Notes under the pieces: generated by a model | Told to the model about the DNA's origin: nothing | Database searches by the model: none | Seen by the model: only the letters and a program-made list of their open reading frames with translations | Shown: positions 57,039 through 64,000 of the stretch, in pieces | Position numbering within the stretch: the stretch's first letter is position 1 | Layout: every line of letters begins with the position of its first letter | Source of the DNA: Roseospirillum parvum | GTDB lineage: Bacteria > Pseudomonadota > Alphaproteobacteria > Rhodospirillales > Rhodospirillaceae | Length of the DNA stretch: 64,000 nucleotides | Direction: 5' to 3' | Assembly (NCBI RefSeq): GCF_900100455.1 | Contig: NZ_FNCV01000008.1 | Coordinates: forward strand, 1 to 64,000 | Program-made: the position numbers and the translations under genes

Positions 57039-58211
57039 TCAAGCGCCGAAGCGGGTTTTCAGTTTCTCGGTCAGGTCGGTGCGTTCCCACGAGAAGCCGC
57101 CGTCGGCTTCCGGCTCGCGGCCGAAGTGGCCGTAGGCGGCGGTGCGGGCGTAGATCGGGCGCGACAGGCCGAGGTGTTCGCGAATGCCGCGCGGCGACAG
57201 GTCGACCAGTTCGCACAGCACCTGGGACAACTGGTTCAGGTCGACCTGATTGGTGCCGTCGCAGTTGAGGTACACCGACAGCGGCTTGGAGACGCCGATG
57301 GCGTAGGAAAGCTGGATGGTGCAGCGGCTGGCCAGCCCGGCGGCGACCACGTTCTTGGCCAGATAGCGGGCGGCATAGGCGGCCGAGCGGTCGACCTTGG
57401 TCGGATCCTTGCCGGAGAAGGCGCCACCGCCGTGGGGCGCCGCGCCGCCGTAGGTGTCGACGATGATCTTGCGCCCGGTCAGGCCGCAGTCGCCGTCCGG
57501 GCCGCCGATCACGAAGCGGCCGGTGGGGTTGACGTAGAACTCCTCCTCCGGCGGCATCCAGCCGGCGGGCAGGACCTTTTCCACGTAGGGGCGGACGATC
57601 TCGCGCACCTCGGCCTGCGACAGACTGGCGTCGTGCTGGGTGGAGACGACGACGCTGGTCGCCCGCACCGGCTTGCCGCCTTCGTATTTCAGGGTGACCT
57701 GGCTCTTCGAGTCCGGGCCGAAGCCGGGCTGGACGCCGGACTTGCGGTCCTCGGCCATGGCTTTCAGGATCTGGTGCGAATACTGGATCGGGGCCGGCAT
57801 CAGCTGCGGGGTTTCATCGCAGGCGAAGCCGAACATGATGCCCTGGTCGCCGGCGCCTTCGTCCTTGTTGTCGGCGCTGTCCACGCCCTGGGCGATGTCG
57901 GCCGACTGGCTGTGGATGTGCGAGGTGATCTCGGCGTCGCGCCAGTGGAAGCCGTGCTGTTCGTAGCCGATGTCCTTGATGGCCTCGCGGGCGGCCTTCT
58001 TGAAGGCCTCGTGATCGAGGGTGTCGGGGCCGCGCACCTCGCCGGCGAGGACCACGAAGTTGGTGGTGGCCAGGGTTTCCACGGCGACGCGCGACAGCGG
58101 GTCGGCGGCCAGGAAGAGGTCGACCACGGTGTCCGAGACCCGGTCACAGACCTTGTCGGGATGGCCTTCGGAGACGGACTCGCTGGTGAACAGGTAATCG
58201 GACAGGCTCAA
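57039..58211 (-). CDS. metK: S-adenosylmethionine synthetase
   Basis: A 390-residue enzyme making SAM from methionine and ATP. All family blocks are present: [15 protein letters not shown], the central [48 protein letters not shown] and the late [14 protein letters not shown]. Start is judged to be TTG at 58211, because GGAGGA lies six bases upstream and [11 protein letters not shown] is the usual N terminus; an upstream ATG at 58265 would add an unrelated arginine-rich tail. The gene has its own promoter and a leader of nearly 150 bases. SAM supply serves TrmB and CckA-regulated methylation alike, but no direct link is seen. Confidence 0.95.
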   Translation of the reverse strand: MSLSDYLFTSESVSEGHPDKVCDRVSDTVVDLFLAADPLSRVAVETLATTNFVVLAGEVRGPDTLDHEAFKKAAREAIKDIGYEQHGFHWRDAEITSHIHSQSADIAQGVDSADNKDEGAGDQGIMFGFACDETPQLMPAPIQYSHQILKAMAEDRKSGVQPGFGPDSKSQVTLKYEGGKPVRATSVVVSTQHDASLSQAEVREIVRPYVEKVLPAGWMPPEEEFYVNPTGRFVIGGPDGDCGLTGRKIIVDTYGGAAPHGGGAFSGKDPTKVDRSAAYAARYLAKNVVAAGLASRCTIQLSYAIGVSKPLSVYLNCDGTNQVDLNQLSQVLCELVDLSPRGIREHLGLSRPIYARTAAYGHFGREPEADGGFSWERTDLTEKLKTRFGA

Positions 58212-58364
58212 GGGACTTCCTCCACCGCTGGGCCGCACCGCCGATGGATCACGGCGGCGGGGCATGTTCTGTTGTGCTCCGAAGAGGCCCGAACGGCGGG
58301 ACTGAAGCGCAAGAACCGGCGCGCAGACAGGGCGACCTTCCGGACCCGGAGGTGGGAAGGCCGC

Positions 58365-58392
58365 ACTATATCCAAGGGCGTGGGTATTTCAA
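58365..58392 (-). promoter_or_regulatory. Candidate metK promoter
   Basis: On the minus strand, TTGAAA (58392–58387) and TATAGT (58370–58365) are 16 bases apart, both near consensus. Transcription would start near 58358, leaving about 147 nt before the TTG start. That leader holds a hairpin with CCGCCG/CGGCGG arms near 58240–58262. No known SAM riboswitch fold was recognised. Confidence 0.55.
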
Positions 58393-58421
58393 GTCCGCGA
58401 CAGCGGACCCGACCGGGAGGC

Positions 58422-58913
58422 TCAGCCGTCGCCGTTGGCGGCGTCGCTCAGGGTCCGCGTCAGGTCGTACAGGCGGCGGCGCACCCGGGGTTCCGGAATG
58501 CGGCGGTAGGCGCGCACCAACTCCAGGGTTTCGCGCTGGGTGGTGGAGTCCTCGTCCTCGCCGGTTTCGGGATCGGCGCTGTCCGGGCGCACGTGGCGCG
58601 GGCTGAGGTCGGCCACGTCGGGGTCCATGTCCTCGAAGAAATAGGCCACCGGCACGTCGAGCACGCGGCTCAGGTCCCACAGCCGGCTGGCCCCGATGCG
58701 GTTGGCCCCCCGTTCGTATTTCTGCACCTGCTGGAAGGTCAGGCCCAGCGCGGCGCCCAGGCGCTCCTGGCTCATGCCGAGCAGGGTGCGGCGCAACCGC
58801 AGGCGGGCACCCACATGCACATCCACCGGGTTGGGCTGGCCGGAGGGCAACCGGCCCCGGGGTGAACGGGCATTTTCGGTACGGTCGGGCTGGGAATTCG
58901 CGGCGTGCGCCAT
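58422..58913 (-). CDS. XRE-family transcriptional regulator next to metK (PraR-like)
   Basis: A 163-residue regulator with one helix-turn-helix domain at about 30–90 (RLRLRRTLLGMSQERLGAAL, then TFQQVQKYERGANRI), which is the SinR/PraR-like alphaproteobacterial class. The C-terminal part (RETLELVRAYRRIPEPRVRRRLYDL) is a helical dimer or oligomer segment. In rhizobia the homologous praR gene sits between lnt and metK, as here. PraR-type proteins regulate biofilm or quorum genes there; the role in this organism is unknown. A perfect palindrome over its promoter suggests autorepression. Confidence 0.85.
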   Translation of the reverse strand: MAHAANSQPDRTENARSPRGRLPSGQPNPVDVHVGARLRLRRTLLGMSQERLGAALGLTFQQVQKYERGANRIGASRLWDLSRVLDVPVAYFFEDMDPDVADLSPRHVRPDSADPETGEDEDSTTQRETLELVRAYRRIPEPRVRRRLYDLTRTLSDAANGDG

Positions 58914-58937
58914 GGAGGGAGGTCCCTCTTCAACGGT

Positions 58938-58954
58938 TATTTGAAGATCAAATA
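58938..58954. promoter_or_regulatory. Palindromic operator upstream of the XRE regulator
   Basis: TATTTGA-AGA-TCAAATA is a perfect 7+3+7 inverted repeat overlapping the −10 (58952–58957) and start region of the regulator promoter. SinR-like repressors bind similar short palindromes, so autorepression is likely. Confidence 0.6.
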
Positions 58955-58981
58955 CTAGTGCCCCGGGGAGGATAGCGTCAA
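58952..58981 (-). promoter_or_regulatory. Promoter of the XRE regulator
   Basis: On the minus strand, TTGACG (58981–58976) and TAGTAT (58957–58952) are separated by 18 bases. Transcription would start near 58945, inside the palindromic operator, about 30 bases before the ATG at 58913. Confidence 0.6.
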
Positions 58982-59020
58982 TCAAAAGCTTAAAGGCTTG
59001 AAAATTTTATAGTTTATTAT

Positions 59021-60640
59021 TCACTCATGGGCCGTTTTCTTGGACTTGCTGCGAAGTGCCACAACGACAACGATAATCCCCAACGCCAAACCTCCCATCA
59101 CCGGATTGCGCCACCCGGCCAGGACGGGGGTGGCGGCGGGGCGCGGCAGGTCGGCGTCGAGCACCCCGCGCTCGAACAGGTCGAGTCGGCCGCGCACCCG
59201 GCCATGGGAGTCGATCACCGCCGAGATGCCGGTGTTGGCCACCCGGACCACCGGCAGGGCGCTTTCCACGGCGCGCAGGCGGGCCAGGGCGAAATGCTGG
59301 CGCGGCCCCGGCCCGCTGCCGAACCAGCCATCGTTGGTCAGGTTGAGCAGCCACTGGGGCCGGGGCACCAGGGCGCGGTCGACCACCGCCTCGGGGAAGA
59401 TGATCTCGTAGCAGACCAGCGGGCTGGCCGGCGGCAGGCCGGGCAGGATCAGGCGCCGGGGTCCCTGGCCGGGCGAGAAGTCGGTGCCGCCCTCGGTCAG
59501 CTTGGGCAGCGGCAGGAGGTCGCTGAACGGCACGTACTCGCCGAAGGGCACCAGATGCTGCTTGTCGTAAAGGGCGAGCTGGCGGCCCTGATCGTCCAGC
59601 GCCACGACGCTGTTCCACATCCGCCTGATCGGCGCGCCAGGCGGCGTCAGGCGTGGCGCCCCGGTGATCACGGCGCCCCCCGGCGGGGCGGCGGCGGCGA
59701 CGGCGGCGAACACCGCGTCCTGCCGGCCCAGGGCGAAGGGCACCGCCGTCTCGGCCCAGATGACCAGCGAGAAATCCTCGAATCCGGGGGCGCGCGACAG
59801 GGCGATCTGGCGTTCCACGTGGCCGACCCGCAACTCCGGCTTCCACTTGTCGGCCTGCGGGATGGCCGGCTGGACCAGCCTCAGGCGCACCCCGGGCACC
59901 ACGGCGGCCGGATCGTCGAGCCCCGGGGCGGCGGACAGGCGCAGCGCCCCGGCCCCGCCGGCCAGCAGCAGGGGGGTGAGCAGGGCGACGCTCATCCAGG
60001 CACGGCGCCGCCCGGGGGCCAGCCAGGGGGCCGGGGCCAGCGCCGCCAGGGCGGTGAGCAGCGACAGGCCGGCCACGCCGACCCACGCCACCGGCTGGAG
60101 CAGGGCGTCGACCGGCATCCACACGGCGGCCAGCGGGTTCCACGGAAAGCCGGTGAACAGCCAGCCGCGCAGCAGCTCGGCCAGCACCCACAGGGCGGCC
60201 AGCAGCAGGGCGCCGGTGAGCGGTCGGGCGGCGCCCTGTGCCCCGCCGGCCAGCCGCCACAGCAGCCCGCCGACCAGGGCGTGATAAAGCGCCAGACCGC
60301 CGGCGAAGGCTGGCATGGCGATCGGCAGCAGCCAAGCGAAGCGCTCGGCGTCGACCAGGAAGGCCTCGCCCACCCAGTACAGGCCAAGGGCGAAGAACCC
60401 GGTTCCGAAGGCCCAGCCGGTGAGCGCCGCGCGCCCCGTCGAGCCGGCGGTCAGGGTCAGCCCCAGCAGCGCCGTCAGACCGAGCGGCAACAGCGGCAAC
60501 AGATGCCACGGCGGCAGGGCCAGGGCGCTCAGGGCGCCGGCCAGCAGGGCCAACCCGGCCCGCCGGACTCGGCTCATCCCGGCCCAACGCCCCGGGCTCA
60601 TCCCGGACAGCCGGCCGACCAGCCGGCCGGACGGGCTCAT
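59021..60640 (-). CDS. lnt: Apolipoprotein N-acyltransferase
   Basis: A 539-residue inner-membrane enzyme adding the third acyl chain to lipoproteins. About seven N-terminal helices (30–235) precede a nitrilase-like periplasmic domain with the Glu-Lys-Cys triad: WAETAVPF, YDKQHLVPFGEYVPF and LVCYEIIFPE. NLTNDGWFGSG is another family block. A C-terminal helix (VMGGLALGIIVVVVAL) closes the protein. The start overlaps the corC stop (ATGA). Substrate lipoproteins include the one at 49878. Confidence 0.95.
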   Translation of the reverse strand: MSPSGRLVGRLSGMSPGRWAGMSRVRRAGLALLAGALSALALPPWHLLPLLPLGLTALLGLTLTAGSTGRAALTGWAFGTGFFALGLYWVGEAFLVDAERFAWLLPIAMPAFAGGLALYHALVGGLLWRLAGGAQGAARPLTGALLLAALWVLAELLRGWLFTGFPWNPLAAVWMPVDALLQPVAWVGVAGLSLLTALAALAPAPWLAPGRRRAWMSVALLTPLLLAGGAGALRLSAAPGLDDPAAVVPGVRLRLVQPAIPQADKWKPELRVGHVERQIALSRAPGFEDFSLVIWAETAVPFALGRQDAVFAAVAAAAPPGGAVITGAPRLTPPGAPIRRMWNSVVALDDQGRQLALYDKQHLVPFGEYVPFSDLLPLPKLTEGGTDFSPGQGPRRLILPGLPPASPLVCYEIIFPEAVVDRALVPRPQWLLNLTNDGWFGSGPGPRQHFALARLRAVESALPVVRVANTGISAVIDSHGRVRGRLDLFERGVLDADLPRPAATPVLAGWRNPVMGGLALGIIVVVVALRSKSKKTAHE

Positions 60641-61638
60641 GGCTGCCAGTCCACCGTCGGGATGTTGCGCAGGCGCAGGCGGCGCACCCGGCGCGGGTCG
60701 CCGTCCAGGATCTCGAAGGTCAGGCCGCTGGGGTGGGCAATCAGCTCGCCGCGCGCCGGCACCCGCCCGGCGGCCAGGAAGACCAGACCGCCCAGGGTGT
60801 CGGCCTCTTCCTTCTCGTCGTCCGAGAACAGGGCGCCGAAGCGTTCCTCGAAGTCCTCCAGCGGCACCCGGGCGTCGGCGATCACGCTGCCATCGGGGCG
60901 GGGCAGGATTTCCGGCTCCACCTCGATGTCGTGCTCGTCCTCGATCTCGCCGACGATCTGCTCGACCAGATCCTCGATGGTGATCAGGCCGTCGATGCCG
61001 CCGTACTCGTCGACCACCATGGCCATGTGCAGACGCTTCAGGCGCATTTCCAGCAACAGGTCGAGGACCCGGGCGGTGGGCGCCACGAACAGCACCGGGC
61101 GGACCAGGGCGCCCAGGCCGGGCGGCTCGCCCTGCCCGTCCTGGGGCTTGGGGCAGCCCGGGGTGTCGCAGCCGAAGGCGTTCTCGGTCAGCGCCGGCAG
61201 CAGATCCTTGATGTGGATCATGCCGATCACGTCGTCCAGGTTGTCGCGGTAGATGGGCAGCCGCGAATGGCCCCGCCCGGCGCCCAGGCGCACCGCCTCG
61301 ATCAGCGGCATGTCGACCTCGACGGCGACGATGTCGGCCCGCGGGATCATCACGTCGTAGGCGGTCTGGTCGCGCAGGTGCAGGATGTTGCCGAGAAGCT
61401 GGCGCTCCTGGCCATCGAGCGCCGTCTCGGCGTGTTCGCCGTGCTGTTCCAGGAAGTCTTCCAGGGTGTGGCCGGTCTCGCCGTTGCGGCCGCGCCAGCC
61501 TTTCAGCAGGCCGAACAGGCGACGCCGCCTGGGCTTGCCGTCGTCGCCGTCGCGCGCCGCCGGATCAGGGGGTCCGATGGGGTCGACGGCCGGGCTACTG
61601 CGCGGGTCCGGATCGTCGGGGTCGTTTGAGTCGGTCAT
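60637..61638 (-). CDS. corC: CorC/YbeX-type CBS-domain protein
   Basis: A 333-residue protein with an acidic N terminus, two CBS domains (about 90–220, with AYDVMIPRADIVAVE, RLPIYRDNLDDVIGMIHIKDLL and MAMVVDEYGGIDGLITIEDLVEQIVGEI) and a C-terminal CorC_HlyC domain. It lacks the membrane DUF21 domain, so it is the YbeX/CorC form implicated in magnesium/cobalt efflux and ribosome homeostasis. An insert with two cysteines (FGCDTPGCPKP, around residue 175) is not usual. Its start overlaps ybeY. Confidence 0.93.
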   Translation of the reverse strand: MTDSNDPDDPDPRSSPAVDPIGPPDPAARDGDDGKPRRRRLFGLLKGWRGRNGETGHTLEDFLEQHGEHAETALDGQERQLLGNILHLRDQTAYDVMIPRADIVAVEVDMPLIEAVRLGAGRGHSRLPIYRDNLDDVIGMIHIKDLLPALTENAFGCDTPGCPKPQDGQGEPPGLGALVRPVLFVAPTARVLDLLLEMRLKRLHMAMVVDEYGGIDGLITIEDLVEQIVGEIEDEHDIEVEPEILPRPDGSVIADARVPLEDFEERFGALFSDDEKEEADTLGGLVFLAAGRVPARGELIAHPSGLTFEILDGDPRRVRRLRLRNIPTVDWQP

Positions 61639-62252
61639 GGTCGTTTCGTAAGTGGAACGGGATCGGAATCGGCATAGGGGTCGGGCCGGCCGAGGGTGGC
61701 CATGGCCCGGCTTTCCAGGGCTTCCATCTCGGCCGCCTCGTCGTCTTCCAGATGGTCGTGGCCGAGCAGGTGCAACACCCCGTGGATGACCAGATGGGCC
61801 AGATGGTCGGCCAGCGGCTTGCCGGCCGCCTCGGCCTCGTCGGCGCAGGTGTCGTAGGACAACACCACGTCGCCCAGCAACAGCGGCTGACCCTCCACCG
61901 GCTCCGGCGCCTCGGGATCGTCCAGGGTGGCGAAGGAGAGCACGTTGGTCGGCTTGTCCTGGCCGCGATGGGCCCGGTTGAGCTCCCACACGGTGCGCTC
62001 GTCGGTCAGCACCACGCTGACCTCCAGGGCGCCGGTGATCGGCTCGCCGGCACCATCCTCCAGGGCACCATCCTCCAGATGCTGGGCGCGATCCGCCAGA
62101 CCGACCCTGAGCGCCGCCAGGGTGGCCGCCTGGACCAGCGCCTCGGCCTCGGGCAGGGCGCCCAGCCATTCTGGCTCGTCAATGCTGACGGCCATCGCCA
62201 CGTCGAGATCAAGACGGGGTTCGGTCGCCGCCACGGCCGGGTCGGCTGTCAT
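61635..62252 (-). CDS. ybeY: Endoribonuclease YbeY
   Basis: A 205-residue zinc metalloprotein needed for 16S rRNA 3' maturation and ribosome quality control. The zinc motif HGVLHLLGHDH is present, with the helix VLTDERTVWELNRAHRGQDKPTNVLSF before it. It is longer than the E. coli protein owing to an N-terminal extension and a Glu/Asp-rich insert. It is coupled by four-base overlaps to phoH upstream and corC downstream, the usual phoH–ybeY–corC–lnt order. Confidence 0.95.
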   Translation of the reverse strand: MTADPAVAATEPRLDLDVAMAVSIDEPEWLGALPEAEALVQAATLAALRVGLADRAQHLEDGALEDGAGEPITGALEVSVVLTDERTVWELNRAHRGQDKPTNVLSFATLDDPEAPEPVEGQPLLLGDVVLSYDTCADEAEAAGKPLADHLAHLVIHGVLHLLGHDHLEDDEAAEMEALESRAMATLGRPDPYADSDPVPLTKRP

Positions 62253-63277
62253 GGCTCGGCGTCTCCTTGCTGCGGGCCCGGGGTCACCGCCAGGGCCCCT
62301 TCATGCTGATCGTAGGCACGCACGATGCGGGTCACCAGATCGTGGCGCACCACGTCGCGCGCCGTGAAGCGCACCGCCGCCATGCCGTCCAACCCCTCGA
62401 GCACGCCCAGGGCGTCCTTCAAGCCCGAACGGGCGCCCAGCGGCAGGTCGACCTGCGACAGGTCGCCGGTCACCACCATGCGCGAGTTCTCGCCGAGGCG
62501 GGTCAGGAACATCTTCATCTGGGTCGGCGTGGTGTTCTGCGCCTCGTCCAGGATGACGAAGGCGTTGGACAGGGTGCGGCCGCGCATGAAGGCCAGCGGC
62601 GCCACCTCGATGTCGCCCGACTCCAGGGCCCGGGCCACCTTGTCGCCGGGCAGGCAGACGTGCAGGGCGTCGTACAGCGGGCGCAGGTAGGGATCGACCT
62701 TGTCGCGCATGTCGCCGGGCAGAAAGCCGATCTTCTCGCCCGCCTCGACCGCCGGGCGCGACAGGATCAGCCGCTCGACCCGGCCCTGGCGCAGCATCCC
62801 CACCGCCATCGCCACGGCCAGGAAGGTCTTGCCGGTGCCGGCCGGGCCCAGGCCGAAGACCAGCTCGTGGTCCTGCATGGCCTTGACGTAGGTCCCCTGG
62901 GTCGGCGAGCGCGGGGCGATCGGGCGCTTGTAGGTGTGGATGGTCAGCGCCTCCAGCGCCGCCGGGTCGAGCCGCTGGGCGGGATCGGCCACGGCGCTGT
63001 GGCGCACCGCCGCGTCGACCTCGGCGGCGGCCACCTCGCGGCCCCGGACGGCCTCGCCATAGAGCCGCTCCAGGGCCTCGCCGGCCGCCTCGGCGCCGGG
63101 CCGCGGGCCGCTGATGGCAACCCCGTTGCCGCGGCTGACCACCGCCACCCCGAGCCGCGATTCAAGGCGCGTCAGGTTGGCGTTGTCCGGCCCGAACAGC
63201 ACCTGGACGGCGCGGTTGTCCTCGAAGGACAGGGCCAGGGTGATCGGGTCATCCGGCGGGGCGGGCTGGGGGCTCAC
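62249..63277 (-). CDS. phoH: PhoH-like ATPase (YbeZ)
   Basis: A 342-residue PhoH-family P-loop protein. An N-terminal KH-like region is followed by the ATPase with Walker A GPAGTGKT (near residue 143) and Walker [23 protein letters not shown], then [12 protein letters not shown]. It acts with YbeY in rRNA maturation and RNA metabolism. The start overlaps the miaB stop by four bases. Confidence 0.93.
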   Translation of the reverse strand: MSPQPAPPDDPITLALSFEDNRAVQVLFGPDNANLTRLESRLGVAVVSRGNGVAISGPRPGAEAAGEALERLYGEAVRGREVAAAEVDAAVRHSAVADPAQRLDPAALEALTIHTYKRPIAPRSPTQGTYVKAMQDHELVFGLGPAGTGKTFLAVAMAVGMLRQGRVERLILSRPAVEAGEKIGFLPGDMRDKVDPYLRPLYDALHVCLPGDKVARALESGDIEVAPLAFMRGRTLSNAFVILDEAQNTTPTQMKMFLTRLGENSRMVVTGDLSQVDLPLGARSGLKDALGVLEGLDGMAAVRFTARDVVRHDLVTRIVRAYDQHEGALAVTPGPQQGDAEP

Positions 63278-64000
63278 GCGCAGGCTCGTTCAGGGTCTTG
63301 GCGGGGCGGAGCCTCGAGGATCACGCCGGCCAGACTGTGCGGATGGGCGGCCTCGATCTCGACCTCGACCAGCTCGCCGAGGCGGGCCGTTTCGGTCATC
63401 ACGTGCACCGGCTGCATGTACGGCGAGCGCCCCACGAGCTGACCCGGACGGCGCCCCGGGCGGTCCAGCAGAACCGGGAAGCGGCGCCCCACCGAGGCCT
63501 GGTTGAAGGCCATCTGGCGGGCATCGAGGCGGGCCATCAGGCGGGCCAGACGCTCTTCCTTGACCGCTTCCGGCACCTGATCGGGCAGGCTGGCGGCCGG
63601 CGTGCCGGGGCGCGGCGAGTACTTGAAGGCGAAGGCCTGGATGACGTCGGCCCGCTCGACCACCTCCAGCGTCGCCGCGAAATCGGCCTCGCTCTCGCCG
63701 GGGAAGCCGACGATGAAATCGCTCGACACCATCAGCCCCGGCCGGGCGGCCTTCAGGCGGGCCACCAGATCCAGGTAGTGGGCCGCCGTGTGGCCCCGGT
63801 TCATGGCCTTGAGGATGCGGTCCGAGCCCGACTGCACCGGCAGATGCAGGAAGGGCACCAGCACCTGAAGCTCGCCATGGGCGGCGATCAGGGCGTCATC
63901 GACCTCGCGCGGGTGCGAGGTGGTGTAGCGCAGCGCCTTGAGGCCGGGCAGCCCGGCCAGCCGGCGCAGCAGGTCGCCGAAGCGGGTGCCGTCGGCGTCC
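63274..64000 (-). CDS. miaB: tRNA-2-methylthio-N6-dimethylallyladenosine synthase, C-terminal part
   Basis: A partial gene: the 5' end lies beyond the window. The last 241 codons are seen, with the radical-SAM barrel end (RYTTSHPREVDDALIAAH, FLHLPVQSGSDRILKAMNRGH, GLMVSSDFIVGFPGESEADF, then FKYSPRPGTPAA) and a C-terminal TRAM domain (GRSPYMQPVHV, LVEVEIEAAHPHSLAG). MiaB adds a methylthio group to A37 of tRNAs. The radical-SAM CxxxCxxC motif would be upstream of the window. The stop overlaps the phoH start. Confidence 0.95.
   Translation of the reverse strand, partial: DADGTRFGDLLRRLAGLPGLKALRYTTSHPREVDDALIAAHGELQVLVPFLHLPVQSGSDRILKAMNRGHTAAHYLDLVARLKAARPGLMVSSDFIVGFPGESEADFAATLEVVERADVIQAFAFKYSPRPGTPAASLPDQVPEAVKEERLARLMARLDARQMAFNQASVGRRFPVLLDRPGRRPGQLVGRSPYMQPVHVMTETARLGELVEVEIEAAHPHSLAGVILEAPPRQDPERACA

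Noticed and set aside
58212-58358. SAM riboswitch in the metK leader
   Set aside because: Position is right, but I could not fold the leader into the cores I know for SAM-I, SAM-II or SAM/SAH classes. Kept only as a leader of unknown structure.

Overview
The window is high-GC DNA from an alphaproteobacterium, most likely a member of the Rhodospirillales. The evidence is the gene set: CckA beside a flagellar export cluster, a lnt–XRE–metK–trmB block, fused GGDEF and EAL sensors, a Tat-exported sulfide:quinone reductase-like flavoprotein and a SqrR-type ArsR regulator. I cannot name the genus. No rRNA, tRNA, CRISPR array, transposase or integrase is visible.

Layout. 0.6–2.4 kb: cysteine synthase and a ThiF/MoeB-type enzyme. 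2.7–5.7 kb: a DUF123 protein, then a four-gene bufferin (copper-binding RiPP) operon, bufA1-bufB-bufC-doxX. 5.9–9.2 kb: nucleotide-sugar epimerase, gpsA, cobT. 9.4–11.1 kb: SQR-like flavoprotein and a small membrane protein. 11.3–16.9 kb: a PAS histidine kinase, TrkH and CckA. 16.9–22.4 kb: two divergent flagellar operons (flhB-fliR-fliQ-fliE-flgC-flgB, and an FlhB-tail paralogue, an unknown ORF, fliO, fliP). 22.4–26.9 kb: a diguanylate cyclase and a phosphodiesterase, translationally coupled. 27.2–29.5 and 38.8–41.0 kb: two paralogous modules, each an octaheme cytochrome c of the tetrathionate-reductase type plus a cytochrome b. Between them lie an odd two-gene island (29.9–31.7 kb), a TIGR02302-type protein, YqgE, a DsbD/ScsB-type thiol reductase and a universal stress protein. 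41–50 kb: a kinase-like protein, an RND efflux pump divergent from its SqrR/BigR-like regulator, a cation efflux protein, pdxH and a lipoprotein. 50–57 kb: DnaJ-class chaperone, MltA, Tim44-like, FxsA, SecB, Nth, TrmB. 57–64 kb: metK, XRE regulator, lnt, corC, ybeY, phoH and miaB (cut by the window end), all on the minus strand.

How the genes work together. Several loci concern reactive sulfur and metals: the octaheme modules, the SQR-like enzyme, the SqrR-like regulator with its pump, and the bufferins. The same inverted-repeat pattern (ATATTnG, six bases, CTAAT) sits over the putative sqr promoter and the arsR/RND divergent promoter, so one persulfide sensor may control both.

The most striking unexplained structure is intergenic. 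Nine large multi-hairpin elements of two related families (A, five copies; B, four copies) sit between genes. Each has nested perfect inverted repeats in a fixed order, arms that vary in a base-paired way between copies, and both orientations. They include perfect palindromes of up to 62 bases. Two B copies in direct orientation bracket the island, where one gene looks cut at its 5' end. A separate 27-bp tandem hairpin array lies before trkH.
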